From Neoalteromonas arenosi (GTDB lineage Bacteria; Pseudomonadota; Gammaproteobacteria; Enterobacterales; Alteromonadaceae): 64,000 nucleotides of DNA. The DNA lies in contig NZ_JAUCBP010000002.1 in NCBI RefSeq assembly GCF_030362855.1, positions 124,001 through 188,000 of the forward strand. Reading direction: 5' to 3'. The notes under the pieces are model-generated. The model worked only from the letters and a program-made list of their open reading frames with translations. It was not told where the DNA came from and did no database searches. A program made the position numbers and the translations under genes. Positions 35,522-44,422 of this stretch are shown here, one piece after another. How positions within the stretch are numbered: position 1 is the stretch's first letter; each line of letters begins with the position of its first letter.

Positions 35522-36880
35522 ATGGGCAAGGTGTTAGTCGTAGATGATGATTTAGGAATTCAGAAGCAGTTAAAGTGGAGCTTAACTGATTTTGACGTCG
35601 TGTTTGCCGAAGACCGTCCTACCGCAATTGCACAGTTGCGCCGTTTTGAACCTGAGGTTGTCACATTGGACTTAGGGCTCCCACCAGATCCAGCCAATGC
35701 ATCAGAAGGTTTACTTGCACTGTCTGAGATCCTCTCATTAGCACCACATACGAAGGTCATCGTGGTGACGGGTAATAATGACAAATCCAATGCACTTAAG
35801 GCAATAGAGTTGGGCGCGTATGATTTTTATCAAAAGCCGATTGACTCGGACACTATTAAAATCCTAATTAATCGGGCTTTAAATTTAGCTGCGTTAGAAC
35901 ATGAAAATCGCGTGCTATTGCGCAGTAGCCCGGCGATGGGCAAGATAATAGGCAATAGCTCATCAATTCAAATGGCCAGTCGTCGAGCCGAAAAAATCGC
36001 ACAAACTGATATCAGTGCTTTATTGCTGGGCGAAAGTGGTACCGGCAAAGAAGTCTTTGCTCGCAGCATACATGAACACAGTCAGCGCAGTGACAAGAGC
36101 TTTGTCGCTATTAACTGTGCATCGATACCGGAAAACTTGCTAGAGAGCGAGTTATTTGGCTACGAAAAAGGCGCATTTACTGGCGCCAACAAGACTACCT
36201 TAGGAAAGATAGAGATGGCTCAAGGTGGGACCTTGTTCTTAGATGAGATAGGCGATATGCCGGTTGGCCTACAGGCAAAAATGCTGCGATTTTTGCAAGA
36301 GCGTGTGATTGAGCGTGTCGGGGGAAGAACTGAAATTCCCGTCGACATTCGCGTAGTCTGTGCGACTCATAGAGATTTACAAGCGATGGTAGCAGAAGAA
36401 TCATTTCGCGAAGATTTGTTTTACCGCATCGGTGAAATCACTATCGAAATTCCTCCACTTAAAGACCGCGATCAAGATGTCATACTGCTAGCCAAAACCT
36501 TTTTGACGCAATATTGCACGGAATTTAACGCTAGGGTAAAGGGTTTCAGTGACAGTGCTGTCAATGCCATGTTGGCACACCCTTGGCCAGGTAATATCCG
36601 CGAACTACAAAATAAGCTCAAGTCTGCGGTAATCCTCGCGGAAGGCCAGTTGATTACCGCTGAAGATCTTGGCTTGCGAGCACCTGATGCTGAGCCAGAG
36701 AAAGAGATTTTGAATTTGCGCGAAGTCCGCGAATTTGCCGAGAGTCAAGCTATTCGAAAAGCTTATATTCGCGCGGATAAAAACATGTCAAAAACGGCTG
36801 AATTGCTTGGCGTGACACGCCCGACGCTTTACTCTTTAATCGATAAGTATCACCTTGAAGATCTGAAAACCGGCGTTTGA
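35522..36880 (+). CDS. prsR: PrsR-type sigma54-dependent response regulator
   Basis: 452 residues from the ATG at 35522. The receiver domain has DDD at 8-10 and Asp50 in VTLDLGLPP; the AAA+ domain has Walker A GESGTGKE near 170, GAFTGA near 217-222 (contact with sigma54) and LFLDEIGDMP. A C-terminal Fis-type helix-turn-helix (KNMSKTAELLGVTRPTLYSLIDKYHL) ends the protein. It should activate RpoN-dependent promoters after phosphorylation by the PrsK-like kinase 19 nt upstream. It forms a three-gene unit with the KAS III gene. Confidence 0.9.
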   Translation: MGKVLVVDDDLGIQKQLKWSLTDFDVVFAEDRPTAIAQLRRFEPEVVTLDLGLPPDPANASEGLLALSEILSLAPHTKVIVVTGNNDKSNALKAIELGAYDFYQKPIDSDTIKILINRALNLAALEHENRVLLRSSPAMGKIIGNSSSIQMASRRAEKIAQTDISALLLGESGTGKEVFARSIHEHSQRSDKSFVAINCASIPENLLESELFGYEKGAFTGANKTTLGKIEMAQGGTLFLDEIGDMPVGLQAKMLRFLQERVIERVGGRTEIPVDIRVVCATHRDLQAMVAEESFREDLFYRIGEITIEIPPLKDRDQDVILLAKTFLTQYCTEFNARVKGFSDSAVNAMLAHPWPGNIRELQNKLKSAVILAEGQLITAEDLGLRAPDAEPEKEILNLREVREFAESQAIRKAYIRADKNMSKTAELLGVTRPTLYSLIDKYHLEDLKTGV

Positions 36881-36897
36881 GCAGCAATATGCAGCGC

Positions 36898-39087
36898 TTA
36901 AATGTCGGTATGCCAGTTGATCGCTGAGAGATGGTTTAACGACGTAACTACGCTTAATCGACCAAGATCTATGTTGCGCTCATTTTCGCTGAGCGTATCA
37001 GTTTCGCTGAGCGTATCAGTTTCGTCGGTAGTTGTGGCAGACAATACGCCAATCCAACAATTTTTCCCCGATATTTTAGCCGAGTAAAGGCAGTGATCCG
37101 CTAATTGAAATGACTGCTCCCATGTAGTGCGAGCAGCGTCCGATTGGTCTAACGGAAATGCTGTAAAACCAATCGAACAAGTAGCTTTAAAGACTGCGCC
37201 AGTTTGTGTCTTAAAGTTCGCTTCGGCAACAGCTGAACGCAACCTTTCTGCCAAGTCTGGGGCATCCGAACGCAAGGTATTTCGGCATATTACTAAGAAT
37301 TCTTCACCGCCCCAACGCACCTGTAAATCAGAGTGACGAAATACGTGAGCAATAATCTTAGCAAATTGGACGAGAACCTTGTCTCCAGTCACATGCCCAT
37401 AGGTATCGTTGATAGTCTTAAAGTCATCAATATCGATTAAAAATCCCAACAGCGAGTTCTGTTCTGGAGGCTTGCGGCCCAACTCCTTGGCGGCGCGGTA
37501 ACTATGTAAACTGCGATTGATTTCAGCGGGTAGATTTGCATCGAGATAATGACGGTTGTAGCAGCCAGTTAACGCGTCGCGTAAACTCATGTGTTCGAGG
37601 GTGCGATAGGCTTGCTGCAATTCTTCATTCTTGTCTTCGAGTTCTCGTGTTCGGCGCTTAACAATTCCTGCTAACTGCTGATTTCGCAACTTGTGTGAAT
37701 GACGGCTAAACAATAAAAAGCACAACAACAGTAAAATAATCAAACTGGCCAACAATGTGACATTGCGAACATTGCGTTGCTCTGCCAAACTCAGCTCCAT
37801 CGCTTTATTTTTGCGCAACAAAGCAATATTTTGTTCTTGACGCACATACTCAATATCAGATTGTAACTTTGTCAGTGCGGCTTCTCGTCGTTGCAGCAGA
37901 ATTGTCTCTTCAATTGCTCGCTGATTTTTCAAGGCCTCGTAGGCGCGTTGGTACTGCTCGGTATTGGCAAAGATAGTGACGCGTAAATCTTCAAACTGTG
38001 ACTGACGCTTTCCTTCTGCACGTTGAATAACTTCTTGCAGCCCCACTTCCGCTTGCTCGATTGCTGCCGACCAGTTTTGTTGGTCAATATAGACACGGGT
38101 TAGAGCCAGACGAGTCTCGGTGGTCAGTGACACATTTGCGCGCGCTTGCGCTCGTGTTAAAACATTTTGCAACATACTGACACCGCGCTCAATCTTTCCT
38201 AGGCCGACTAGGCTTTCGCCCAGTCCAGTTCGAGCCCAGTCCGCATCGCGCTGTAAATTGAGCTGCTCATATAACGCTATCGCATCCAGGAATGCTTGTT
38301 GGGCTTGTGCATAATTTTGCTGCGCTCGGTGGACCATACCAATACTGGTGTAGCAATCGGCAATAGTCGCAAGAATGTTCAATTGCTTTGCTTGGGCAAG
38401 GGCATCATTGAAGTACGTCAAGGCAAAGTCCAATTGGTCTAGCTCGCGATAAATTTCCGCCATATTGAACAATGTACCCATAATGCCGTGCTGGTCATTA
38501 TGTTGCCGCTGTACCTCCAACGCTTCACTGTAGGCCTCCAGTGCCTCGTCAAATTGACCCATCTGTTCCAGCACTTGACCAATATTACTTTTTTGCGCAG
38601 CAATACCCTCGGAATCTTCAAAAGCGGTAAACATAGACAACGCATTATAAAAGCGCGATAGCGCAGTGGCGTGACGACCCTGAATACGCTTTAACGTGCC
38701 GAGGTCAGCATTTAATTGAGCAAGCAGTAAGTATTCATCTATCGATTGAAAATAGGCTTCAGCTTGAGTAAGGGCTTGCTCAGCCAGATCGTATTGATGG
38801 CGTTGAGTAGCGACTAAACCGATCAATCGTTGGGCCGCAGCTTCATCTGTGAAGTCGCCGTTTTCTCTAGCATTAGTGAGAAGCTCAGAGGCCATTGCCT
38901 GGGCAATATCGAGATTGCCGTTCCGTTGTAGTTGAACCACTTCGCGATAGGTTTGATACCCAGCTGGACTCATTAAGTCGACCAAGGAAGAGGCGTTTTG
39001 TGCCCAAGCGCTACCACTCAGTACATAATACAGCACCAAGATTTTAAAGATTGTCCACCAGTTGTGTAAACGCACGTGCTCAACCAT
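36898..39087 (-). CDS. TPR-repeat diguanylate cyclase
   Basis: 729 residues. Signal peptide or anchor (about 14-30), then TPR repeats over about 60-380 in the periplasm, coiled coil about 390-435, one membrane helix about 442-462, a second coiled coil, and a GGDEF domain with the active-site signature GGEEF near 593. FLIDIDDFKTINDTYGHVTGDKVL is the metal/GTP-binding part. It should make cyclic di-GMP in response to a periplasmic or protein signal. No RXXD-type inhibitory site was confirmed. The C-terminal tail holds a duplicated TDTLSE unit. Convergent with prsR. Confidence 0.9.
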   Translation of the reverse strand: MVEHVRLHNWWTIFKILVLYYVLSGSAWAQNASSLVDLMSPAGYQTYREVVQLQRNGNLDIAQAMASELLTNARENGDFTDEAAAQRLIGLVATQRHQYDLAEQALTQAEAYFQSIDEYLLLAQLNADLGTLKRIQGRHATALSRFYNALSMFTAFEDSEGIAAQKSNIGQVLEQMGQFDEALEAYSEALEVQRQHNDQHGIMGTLFNMAEIYRELDQLDFALTYFNDALAQAKQLNILATIADCYTSIGMVHRAQQNYAQAQQAFLDAIALYEQLNLQRDADWARTGLGESLVGLGKIERGVSMLQNVLTRAQARANVSLTTETRLALTRVYIDQQNWSAAIEQAEVGLQEVIQRAEGKRQSQFEDLRVTIFANTEQYQRAYEALKNQRAIEETILLQRREAALTKLQSDIEYVRQEQNIALLRKNKAMELSLAEQRNVRNVTLLASLIILLLLCFLLFSRHSHKLRNQQLAGIVKRRTRELEDKNEELQQAYRTLEHMSLRDALTGCYNRHYLDANLPAEINRSLHSYRAAKELGRKPPEQNSLLGFLIDIDDFKTINDTYGHVTGDKVLVQFAKIIAHVFRHSDLQVRWGGEEFLVICRNTLRSDAPDLAERLRSAVAEANFKTQTGAVFKATCSIGFTAFPLDQSDAARTTWEQSFQLADHCLYSAKISGKNCWIGVLSATTTDETDTLSETDTLSENERNIDLGRLSVVTSLNHLSAINWHTDI
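36984..37019 (-). repeat. two 18-bp direct repeats in the diguanylate cyclase C-terminus
   Basis: Two identical 18-bp units encode TDTLSE twice in the cyclase tail. Exact identity points to a recent duplication or slippage; copy number may vary between strains. Confidence 0.9.
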
Positions 39088-39196
39088 CCTATGCTAAACA
39101 ACCTGCAAATATACAATTACAGGGTTTGTGTCTCTGTTATCGTAACTTAGATATATTTATATCGCTTAAAATATCGACAGTTTACTTCAAATAAAG

Positions 39197-39216
39197 ACAT
39201 ATAGGTCATTATATGT
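39197..39216. promoter_or_regulatory. dyad ACATATA-N6-TATATGT
   Basis: A perfect 7-bp inverted repeat in the 273-bp AT-rich region between the divergent diguanylate cyclase and peroxiredoxin-glutaredoxin genes. Its position fits an operator for either gene; no known regulator was matched. Confidence 0.35.
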
Positions 39217-39360
39217 ACAATTTATGTGCTGTTCGGTAATAAATTGAGGGGGTAGGTATAAAAATCAAGCGACAAACTTGTCTCCACAGCAGGCAGATTG
39301 CGTTTGTGAACAGCAACACTTGAGGCTATGCTTTTGTTCTCACGAAGCAAAGGAGCGATT

Positions 39361-40101
39361 ATGAGCGATTTAAACCTAGTCAACAAAGAGGGGCAGGCGG
39401 TTCCCGATGTTACTTTTCCGCTACGCGAAGGTGATCAGTGGGTGAAAAAGAGTACCGGTGATTTATTCTCGGGAAAGACAGTCATAGTATTTTCATTGCC
39501 GGGGGCATTCACACCGACCTGTTCTTCAACACATTTGCCGCGGTACAACGAGCTCGCCAGTGTTTTTAAAGCACAAGGTATAGACGATATTATTTGTATG
39601 TCTGTTAATGACACATTCGTTATGAATGCGTGGGCGGCTGATCAAGAAGCGCAAAATGTAACTCTTATTGCCGACGGAAATGGCGACTTTACTGCAGGCA
39701 TGGGCATGTTAGTAGATAAATCTGATCTGGGTTTCGGAAAGCGCAGTTGGCGTTATTCAATGCTCGTTAAAGACGGCATTGTAGAAAAAATGTTTATTGA
39801 ACCCGATGTACCCGGCGACCCGTTCGAAGTGTCTGACGCCGACACCATGCTTGCCTATGTGGCACCGGATGCAAAAGCTCAGGAGCCTGTTTCAATTTTA
39901 ACTAAGCCAGGGTGTCCTTACTGTGCTAAAGCAAAAGCATTGTTGACGGAAAAGGGCTTTGACTATGAAGAAATCGTTATGGGAAAAGATGCCACGTTTG
40001 CTTCTTTAAAGGCAATCTCTGGACGTGAAACCGTACCGCAGGTGTTTATCGGTGGTAAGCATATCGGTGGTAGCGATGATTTGGAGAATTACTTCGCTTG
40101 A
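39361..40101 (+). CDS. peroxiredoxin-glutaredoxin fusion
   Basis: 246 residues from the ATG at 39361 (AGGAG upstream); a longer in-frame start lacks support. The N-terminal Prx5-type domain (about 1-165) has peroxidatic Cys54 in GAFTPTCSSTHLP. The C-terminal glutaredoxin domain (about 176-246) has CPYC (Cys185, Cys188) and GRETVPQVFIGGKHIGG. The hybrid reduces peroxides using glutathione directly, matching gshB elsewhere in the window. The next gene starts with a TTG overlapping its stop. Confidence 0.95.
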   Translation: MSDLNLVNKEGQAVPDVTFPLREGDQWVKKSTGDLFSGKTVIVFSLPGAFTPTCSSTHLPRYNELASVFKAQGIDDIICMSVNDTFVMNAWAADQEAQNVTLIADGNGDFTAGMGMLVDKSDLGFGKRSWRYSMLVKDGIVEKMFIEPDVPGDPFEVSDADTMLAYVAPDAKAQEPVSILTKPGCPYCAKAKALLTEKGFDYEEIVMGKDATFASLKAISGRETVPQVFIGGKHIGGSDDLENYFA

Positions 40102-41153
40102 ACAACGTAATTAGGTGGTGGGGGGTTCTAATCGCAGTTCTGTGGTTTCCCCCTGTTGCAGCGGTCCAGTCAATCGCTTTTTTTGAACAACTACTAGCCT
40201 TCGAAAAATACTATGCTGAGAAACTTGGTGCACAACAACGCTGTAGTGAAAATGCGTTGGTTGAAGTGAAAGTGTGCTCTGCAAGACTGCGAAATGATGG
40301 CAATGCACCCTTTTTACTGCACCATGGTAAACCGACAGACGTGGTCGTAACGTTATTTCACGGCTTGAGTGATTCGCCCTTTTATCTGCGCTCTATTGCC
40401 AAGGGATTGCATGATGCAGGTTTTACTGTGGTTGTCGCTTTAGTGCCTGGTCATGGTTTAACCGATGCTGATCAAGATATGCAAGATCCCCAATTGAGTG
40501 AACGATGGATGCAACATGCCAGTGAGGTAATGACGTTAAGTGCTAACTACGGCACACATCACTATATTGGCGGAGCTTCGAGCGGCGGGGCGATTGCTGC
40601 GCTATACAGTTTGCAAAATGCCGATGATGTCGCGGGGTTGCTATTGTTTTCCGGTGCTTTGGCGTTGGCCAACAACGCTGAACAATTGAGTCGCATTTGG
40701 GGAATGCAAACTATTGCAAAATGGCTTGATGGTGATTATGTCAGTGATGGTGAGAATCCCTATCGATATCCAGAGATCAGTTTATTTGCGGTCTATGAGT
40801 TAATGGAAGTGATCCGTAACATTCGCAAAAAATTGCAGAGCAATAGCGTAAATATACCGACCTTTGCAGCGCATTCTGCCGCGGACCTGACAGCACCTTT
40901 TTCTGGTGTCGAGGATTTCTTAGCGCTGAACCGCGCTGAACACAATGTCGTACTTATCGATGAGCAATATACTCTGTGTCATTCGCATTTGACGTTAGAC
41001 ACCGAGCAAGTCAAGGCGATAGACTTTCCTGAACAGGGGGAGGCCATTGTCGATGCGTGCTTAGTTCCGCGCGCAAATCCATTGCATGGCTATATGATGG
41101 CGATGCTGGTGAACTTTATTCAACAAAATCAGAAATCAATAAAAGCTGAGTAA
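40098..41153 (+). CDS. exported alpha/beta hydrolase
   Basis: 351 residues, TTG start overlapping the previous stop by 4 nt. Signal peptide about 1-23 (VLIAVLWFPPVAAVQS). The oxyanion segment is VVTLFHGLSDSPFYLRSIAKGL, the nucleophile Ser161 lies in GGASSGGAIA (GxSxG), and HSAADLTAP and CHSHLTLD hold likely Asp and His. Resembles serine aminopeptidase or carboxylesterase families; substrate unknown. The periplasmic location and coupling to a peroxidase are notable. Confidence 0.78.
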   Translation: MNNVIRWWGVLIAVLWFPPVAAVQSIAFFEQLLAFEKYYAEKLGAQQRCSENALVEVKVCSARLRNDGNAPFLLHHGKPTDVVVTLFHGLSDSPFYLRSIAKGLHDAGFTVVVALVPGHGLTDADQDMQDPQLSERWMQHASEVMTLSANYGTHHYIGGASSGGAIAALYSLQNADDVAGLLLFSGALALANNAEQLSRIWGMQTIAKWLDGDYVSDGENPYRYPEISLFAVYELMEVIRNIRKKLQSNSVNIPTFAAHSAADLTAPFSGVEDFLALNRAEHNVVLIDEQYTLCHSHLTLDTEQVKAIDFPEQGEAIVDACLVPRANPLHGYMMAMLVNFIQQNQKSIKAE

Positions 41154-41158
41154 AAGCG

Positions 41159-41452
41159 ATGAAAGAATTTTTTTGGGCCGTGGTTGCTGCCTATGTGTTT
41201 TTGTACTTCTACGCGGCATGGCTTTACGATGGATTCAGTGTTTATCTTGCCGTGTCTCTGTTTATTGCTTTGGTCGCCAATATTTATTGGCTGAAGCGAC
41301 GCAAAGATAAGCACACGAAGCAAGTATCAGAGACCGCTGAATCGGCACCGCCGATCAAAGTTGATACTCAGCCAATTTCATTGTGGCGCTCTCCATTGCC
41401 GTATATGGGAATCCTCATAATCGCGGTGGTCTTAATTGTAATTAATCTTTGA
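41159..41452 (+). CDS. small membrane protein, three predicted helices
   Basis: 97 residues starting 5 nt after the hydrolase gene. Two N-terminal helices (about 3-22 and 26-44), a charged cytoplasmic-like linker (KRRKDKHTKQ) and a C-terminal helix (PYMGILIIAVVLIVINL). No family recognised. Likely third gene of the peroxidase-hydrolase operon, though no ribosome site is strong. Confidence 0.6.
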   Translation: MKEFFWAVVAAYVFLYFYAAWLYDGFSVYLAVSLFIALVANIYWLKRRKDKHTKQVSETAESAPPIKVDTQPISLWRSPLPYMGILIIAVVLIVINL

Positions 41453-41656
41453 TGATTTAATCAGCGATAAATCCAGTGATCACTGTCGACATTACAGGCA
41501 AGATCGCAGATACTAGGCGACCGAATTTGGCGGCGTGTTTTTTTATGCAGAAAATCATACTGCCAAGGAGCTTAGTGGTTCATCATTATCAATCTTCATG
41601 CATAGTCAAATAGATGGTGTGGTCCACCTTTTTTACAACAGACTGAGAACAAATTC

Positions 41657-42415
41657 ATGGCAGTTAATTACATTCCGCTGGACAAAAATAAACACAAAGA
41701 ATTAAAAGTCAGCGCCAAAACTAATTTCGCATTTGCTCAAAACAGCCACTTGGCTGCGGCAACTATTAAAGAATTCGCTCAATTAGCCGGTTCTATTCCA
41801 CTCGTATTTATCAAAGATCCACAAAGTGGCAATCACCACGTTGTTGCGATGCTAGGCACTGAGCAAAATAAAAATTTCTACGTTGTGGATGGTAAATGGC
41901 AAGGCCCATTTGTACCAATGAACATTCAACGTTATCCATTTGACGTTCGCCCTGACGGCGAGAAGCTAGGTGTGTTTATCGATGAAAACAGCGAACTTTT
42001 AGGTACAGAAGGTGAAGCTATTTTCAATGCCGAAGGTGAACCTACTGATTTCCTTAATAACACTCAGAAGTTTTTGTCTGATTTGGCAAACAGTGAATTA
42101 CTGACTCAGCAATTTGTCAAAAAGATTGTTGAACTTGACTTGCTTGAATCGATTGAGATTGGTTTGACTTATACCGATGGTAAGCAACGCGCAGTTACGG
42201 GCTTGATGTCGATTAACGAGAAGAAGTTACGCGAGTTGAGTGATGAGATTGTTTTGGATATGCACAAAAGCGGTTTCTTAGGCGCAATTTACGCGACAAT
42301 GATCTCACTAGGTCAACTCAATCGTCTAATCGAGTTGTCAAACAACACTGAGATGCCTATTGCGAGCTTACAAATTCGTCCAGCGGCTCCTCAAGAAGCT
42401 GCGCCAAGCGCATAA
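41657..42415 (+). CDS. SapC family protein
   Basis: 252 residues matching PF07277 (SapC): YIPLDKNKHKELKV at the start, AQLAGSIPLVFIKDPQSGNHHVVAMLGTEQNKNFYVVDGKW, and FIDENSELLGTEGEAIFNAEGEP. No signal peptide is visible, though S-layer linked members have been described. Function uncertain. It stands alone with a strong terminator downstream and 204 bp of unremarkable DNA upstream. Confidence 0.88.
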   Translation: MAVNYIPLDKNKHKELKVSAKTNFAFAQNSHLAAATIKEFAQLAGSIPLVFIKDPQSGNHHVVAMLGTEQNKNFYVVDGKWQGPFVPMNIQRYPFDVRPDGEKLGVFIDENSELLGTEGEAIFNAEGEPTDFLNNTQKFLSDLANSELLTQQFVKKIVELDLLESIEIGLTYTDGKQRAVTGLMSINEKKLRELSDEIVLDMHKSGFLGAIYATMISLGQLNRLIELSNNTEMPIASLQIRPAAPQEAAPSA

Positions 42416-42442
42416 ATTAAAATTAATTTCTTTTCTTTAATG

Positions 42443-42473
42443 GCCCGTTGAGCTCTGCTCAACGGGCTTTTTT
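42443..42473 (+). terminator. rho-independent terminator after sapC-like gene
   Basis: Stem GCCCGTTGAGC (42443-42453) / GCTCAACGGGC (42457-42467) with a TCT loop, followed by six T residues (42468-42473). It isolates the dcw cluster from upstream transcription. Confidence 0.93.
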
Positions 42474-42561
42474 ATTAAGCGAATCAGCGACTTCAAAAGC
42501 ACCGCTTAAAACGACCTCATTACAAGTCACCGAATATGGTGCATTTTCCCCAGAAATTTGC

Positions 42562-42591
42562 TTGACAGTGGGGCTATTGGGTACCTAAACT
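42562..42591 (+). promoter_or_regulatory. mraZ/dcw promoter
   Basis: TTGACA at 42562-42567 and TAAACT at 42586-42591, spacing 18. Transcription would start near 42598, directly at the GTGG repeats that follow and about 115 nt before mraZ. Confidence 0.6.
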
Positions 42592-42598
42592 CACAAAT

Positions 42599-42623
42599 GT
42601 GGGTAAAAGTGGCAAATTGTGGA
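42599..42623 (+). promoter_or_regulatory. MraZ box: three GTGG repeats with 10-bp period
   Basis: GTGGG, GTGGC and GTGGA begin at 42599, 42609 and 42619, each separated by 5 nt. This matches the TGGG-N5 direct-repeat operators that MraZ binds to repress its own dcw operon in E. coli, and lies just after the -10 element. Confidence 0.75.
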
Positions 42624-42711
42624 TCAACGAAGAAAGGTCGCTGAGTCAATTGTTTGCAAAACAGAGCTTCATTACACGAATAATAAAAAGACTACATAGA
42701 AGGCTAGGGGA

Positions 42712-43170
42712 ATGTTCCGCGGCGCTAACGCAATCAATCTCGACAGTAAAGGCAGGGTGGCAATCCCCACCAAATACCGCCAAGCGCTGCTTGATGATTG
42801 CGGCGGAAATCTGGTTTGCACAGTCGATATACAACAAAGCTGTTTGCTACTTTACCCACTCACCGAATGGGAAGAAATTGAGCTAAAGCTCACTAAGCTT
42901 TCGACGATGATCCCGCAAGAGCGTCGGTTACAACGCTTATTGCTTGGCCATGCCACCGAAGGTGAAATGGACAAAAGCGGTCGTTTTCTGTTGCCGCCTC
43001 CCTTACGCGCTCATGCAAAACTCGATAAACAAATTATGTTAGTTGGGCAACTTAATCGCTTCGAAATTTGGGATGCCGACATTTGGACTCAGCAAGTCAA
43101 CGAGGACATGGTCGCTGAGCAGGCCGGTGGTATTGAACTGTCAGAGCGATTGCAGGATTTCTCACTGTGA
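42712..43170 (+). CDS. mraZ: transcriptional regulator MraZ
   Basis: 152 residues with two AbrB-like swapped-hairpin halves: [23 protein letters not shown] at the start and [20 protein letters not shown] in the second half. In E. coli it forms rings and represses the dcw promoter through repeated TGGG boxes; such boxes occur upstream here. AGGGGA precedes the ATG. The stop overlaps the rsmH GTG. Confidence 0.96.
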   Translation: MFRGANAINLDSKGRVAIPTKYRQALLDDCGGNLVCTVDIQQSCLLLYPLTEWEEIELKLTKLSTMIPQERRLQRLLLGHATEGEMDKSGRFLLPPPLRAHAKLDKQIMLVGQLNRFEIWDADIWTQQVNEDMVAEQAGGIELSERLQDFSL

Positions 43171-44105
43171 CTCAGGCAGAATTTGAGCACCGCTCGGTGT
43201 TACTGAATGAATCCATCCAAGCATTAAACATTCAACCCGATGGTATTTATATTGACGCAACCTTTGGGCGCGGCGGCCATTCACAGGCGATTCTCGAACA
43301 ATTGTCAAACGAGGGGCAGCTATTGGCCTTTGATCGCGATCCCATGGCGATTGAATCGGCTCAGCGTTTTGCCAACGATAAACGCTTTACCATAATTCAC
43401 CGGCCTTTTTCAGATATGGCAGAGGTGGTCGCTGAGCGCGGGTTAACTGGGCGCGTCAATGGTGTGTTAATGGATTTGGGTGTTTCTTCTCCACAACTAG
43501 ATGATGCTTCGCGCGGTTTCAGTTTTATGCGAGAGGGTCCGTTGGATATGCGTATGGATACTACGCGTGGCATTAGTGCTGCCGAGTGGTTAGCTGATGC
43601 TGATATTCAAGACATTACCCAAGTACTCAAAGAATTTGGAGAAGAAAAGTTTGGTAAGCGTATTGCGCATGCGATTGTCGAGTCTCGTGCGGAGACGCCT
43701 TTGACTACTACAAAGCAATTAGCTGAGCTGATCGATCGAGCGGTACCAGTGAAAGATAAATTCAAGCATCCGGCAACGCGAGCCTTCCAAGGGATCCGTA
43801 TATACATCAATGCTGAACTTGAACAACTCAGAGAAGGGTTAAAAGGAGCGGTCGCGGCACTTGCTCAAGGTGGCAGGCTTGCAGTGATAAGTTTTCATTC
43901 GCTTGAAGATCGCATGGTCAAACGCTTTATGCGCGAACAGAGCAAAGGCAAAGATTTACCTCTAGGATTACCTGTCACTCAAGCTGAAATTGATGCGGAT
44001 AAGGTACTTAAGTTGATGAGTAAAGCCATTAAGCCCTCCAAAGAGGAATTGGCTTACAATGTTAGGGCACGGAGTTCAGTGCTCAGGGTAGCGGAAAAGC
44101 TATGA
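43167..44105 (+). CDS. rsmH: 16S rRNA m4C1402 methyltransferase
   Basis: 312 residues, GTG start overlapping mraZ by 4 nt. SAM-binding region [18 protein letters not shown], then [14 protein letters not shown] and [21 protein letters not shown]; late block [18 protein letters not shown]. Methylates C1402 N4 in 16S rRNA. The stop overlaps ftsL by 4 nt. Confidence 0.97.
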   Translation: MTQAEFEHRSVLLNESIQALNIQPDGIYIDATFGRGGHSQAILEQLSNEGQLLAFDRDPMAIESAQRFANDKRFTIIHRPFSDMAEVVAERGLTGRVNGVLMDLGVSSPQLDDASRGFSFMREGPLDMRMDTTRGISAAEWLADADIQDITQVLKEFGEEKFGKRIAHAIVESRAETPLTTTKQLAELIDRAVPVKDKFKHPATRAFQGIRIYINAELEQLREGLKGAVAALAQGGRLAVISFHSLEDRMVKRFMREQSKGKDLPLGLPVTQAEIDADKVLKLMSKAIKPSKEELAYNVRARSSVLRVAEKL

Positions 44106-44422
44106 CGCAATCGGTCACTAACTTCAATCCAGTCACTATTATGTTGACCGATGCAGCCCGCCACCCATTGCGGGTTTTGTTGTTTTTATTGGTATTGCTC
44201 TCAGCACTTGCGGTTATTCTTAGTTCACACATGAATAGACAAGTATTAATCGCTAATGAACAGCTTATGCAAGAAAAGGATCGCCTTGATATTGAATGGC
44301 GCCATTTGTTGTTAGAGCAAGGGGCATTGACTGAGCACAATCGAATTGAAAGTCTGGTACAGCGCGATCTCAATATGCGTCGGCCAATGCCGGAAGACGA
44401 AGTGGTAGTGAGGCTAAAATGA
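44102..44422 (+). CDS. ftsL: cell division protein FtsL
   Basis: 106 residues: short cytoplasmic N-terminus, one helix (about 24-41, [18 protein letters not shown]) and a periplasmic coiled coil ([37 protein letters not shown]) as needed for the FtsQLB complex. Overlaps rsmH and ftsI by 4 nt each. Identified by size, topology and position. Confidence 0.93.
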   Translation: MTQSVTNFNPVTIMLTDAARHPLRVLLFLLVLLSALAVILSSHMNRQVLIANEQLMQEKDRLDIEWRHLLLEQGALTEHNRIESLVQRDLNMRRPMPEDEVVVRLK

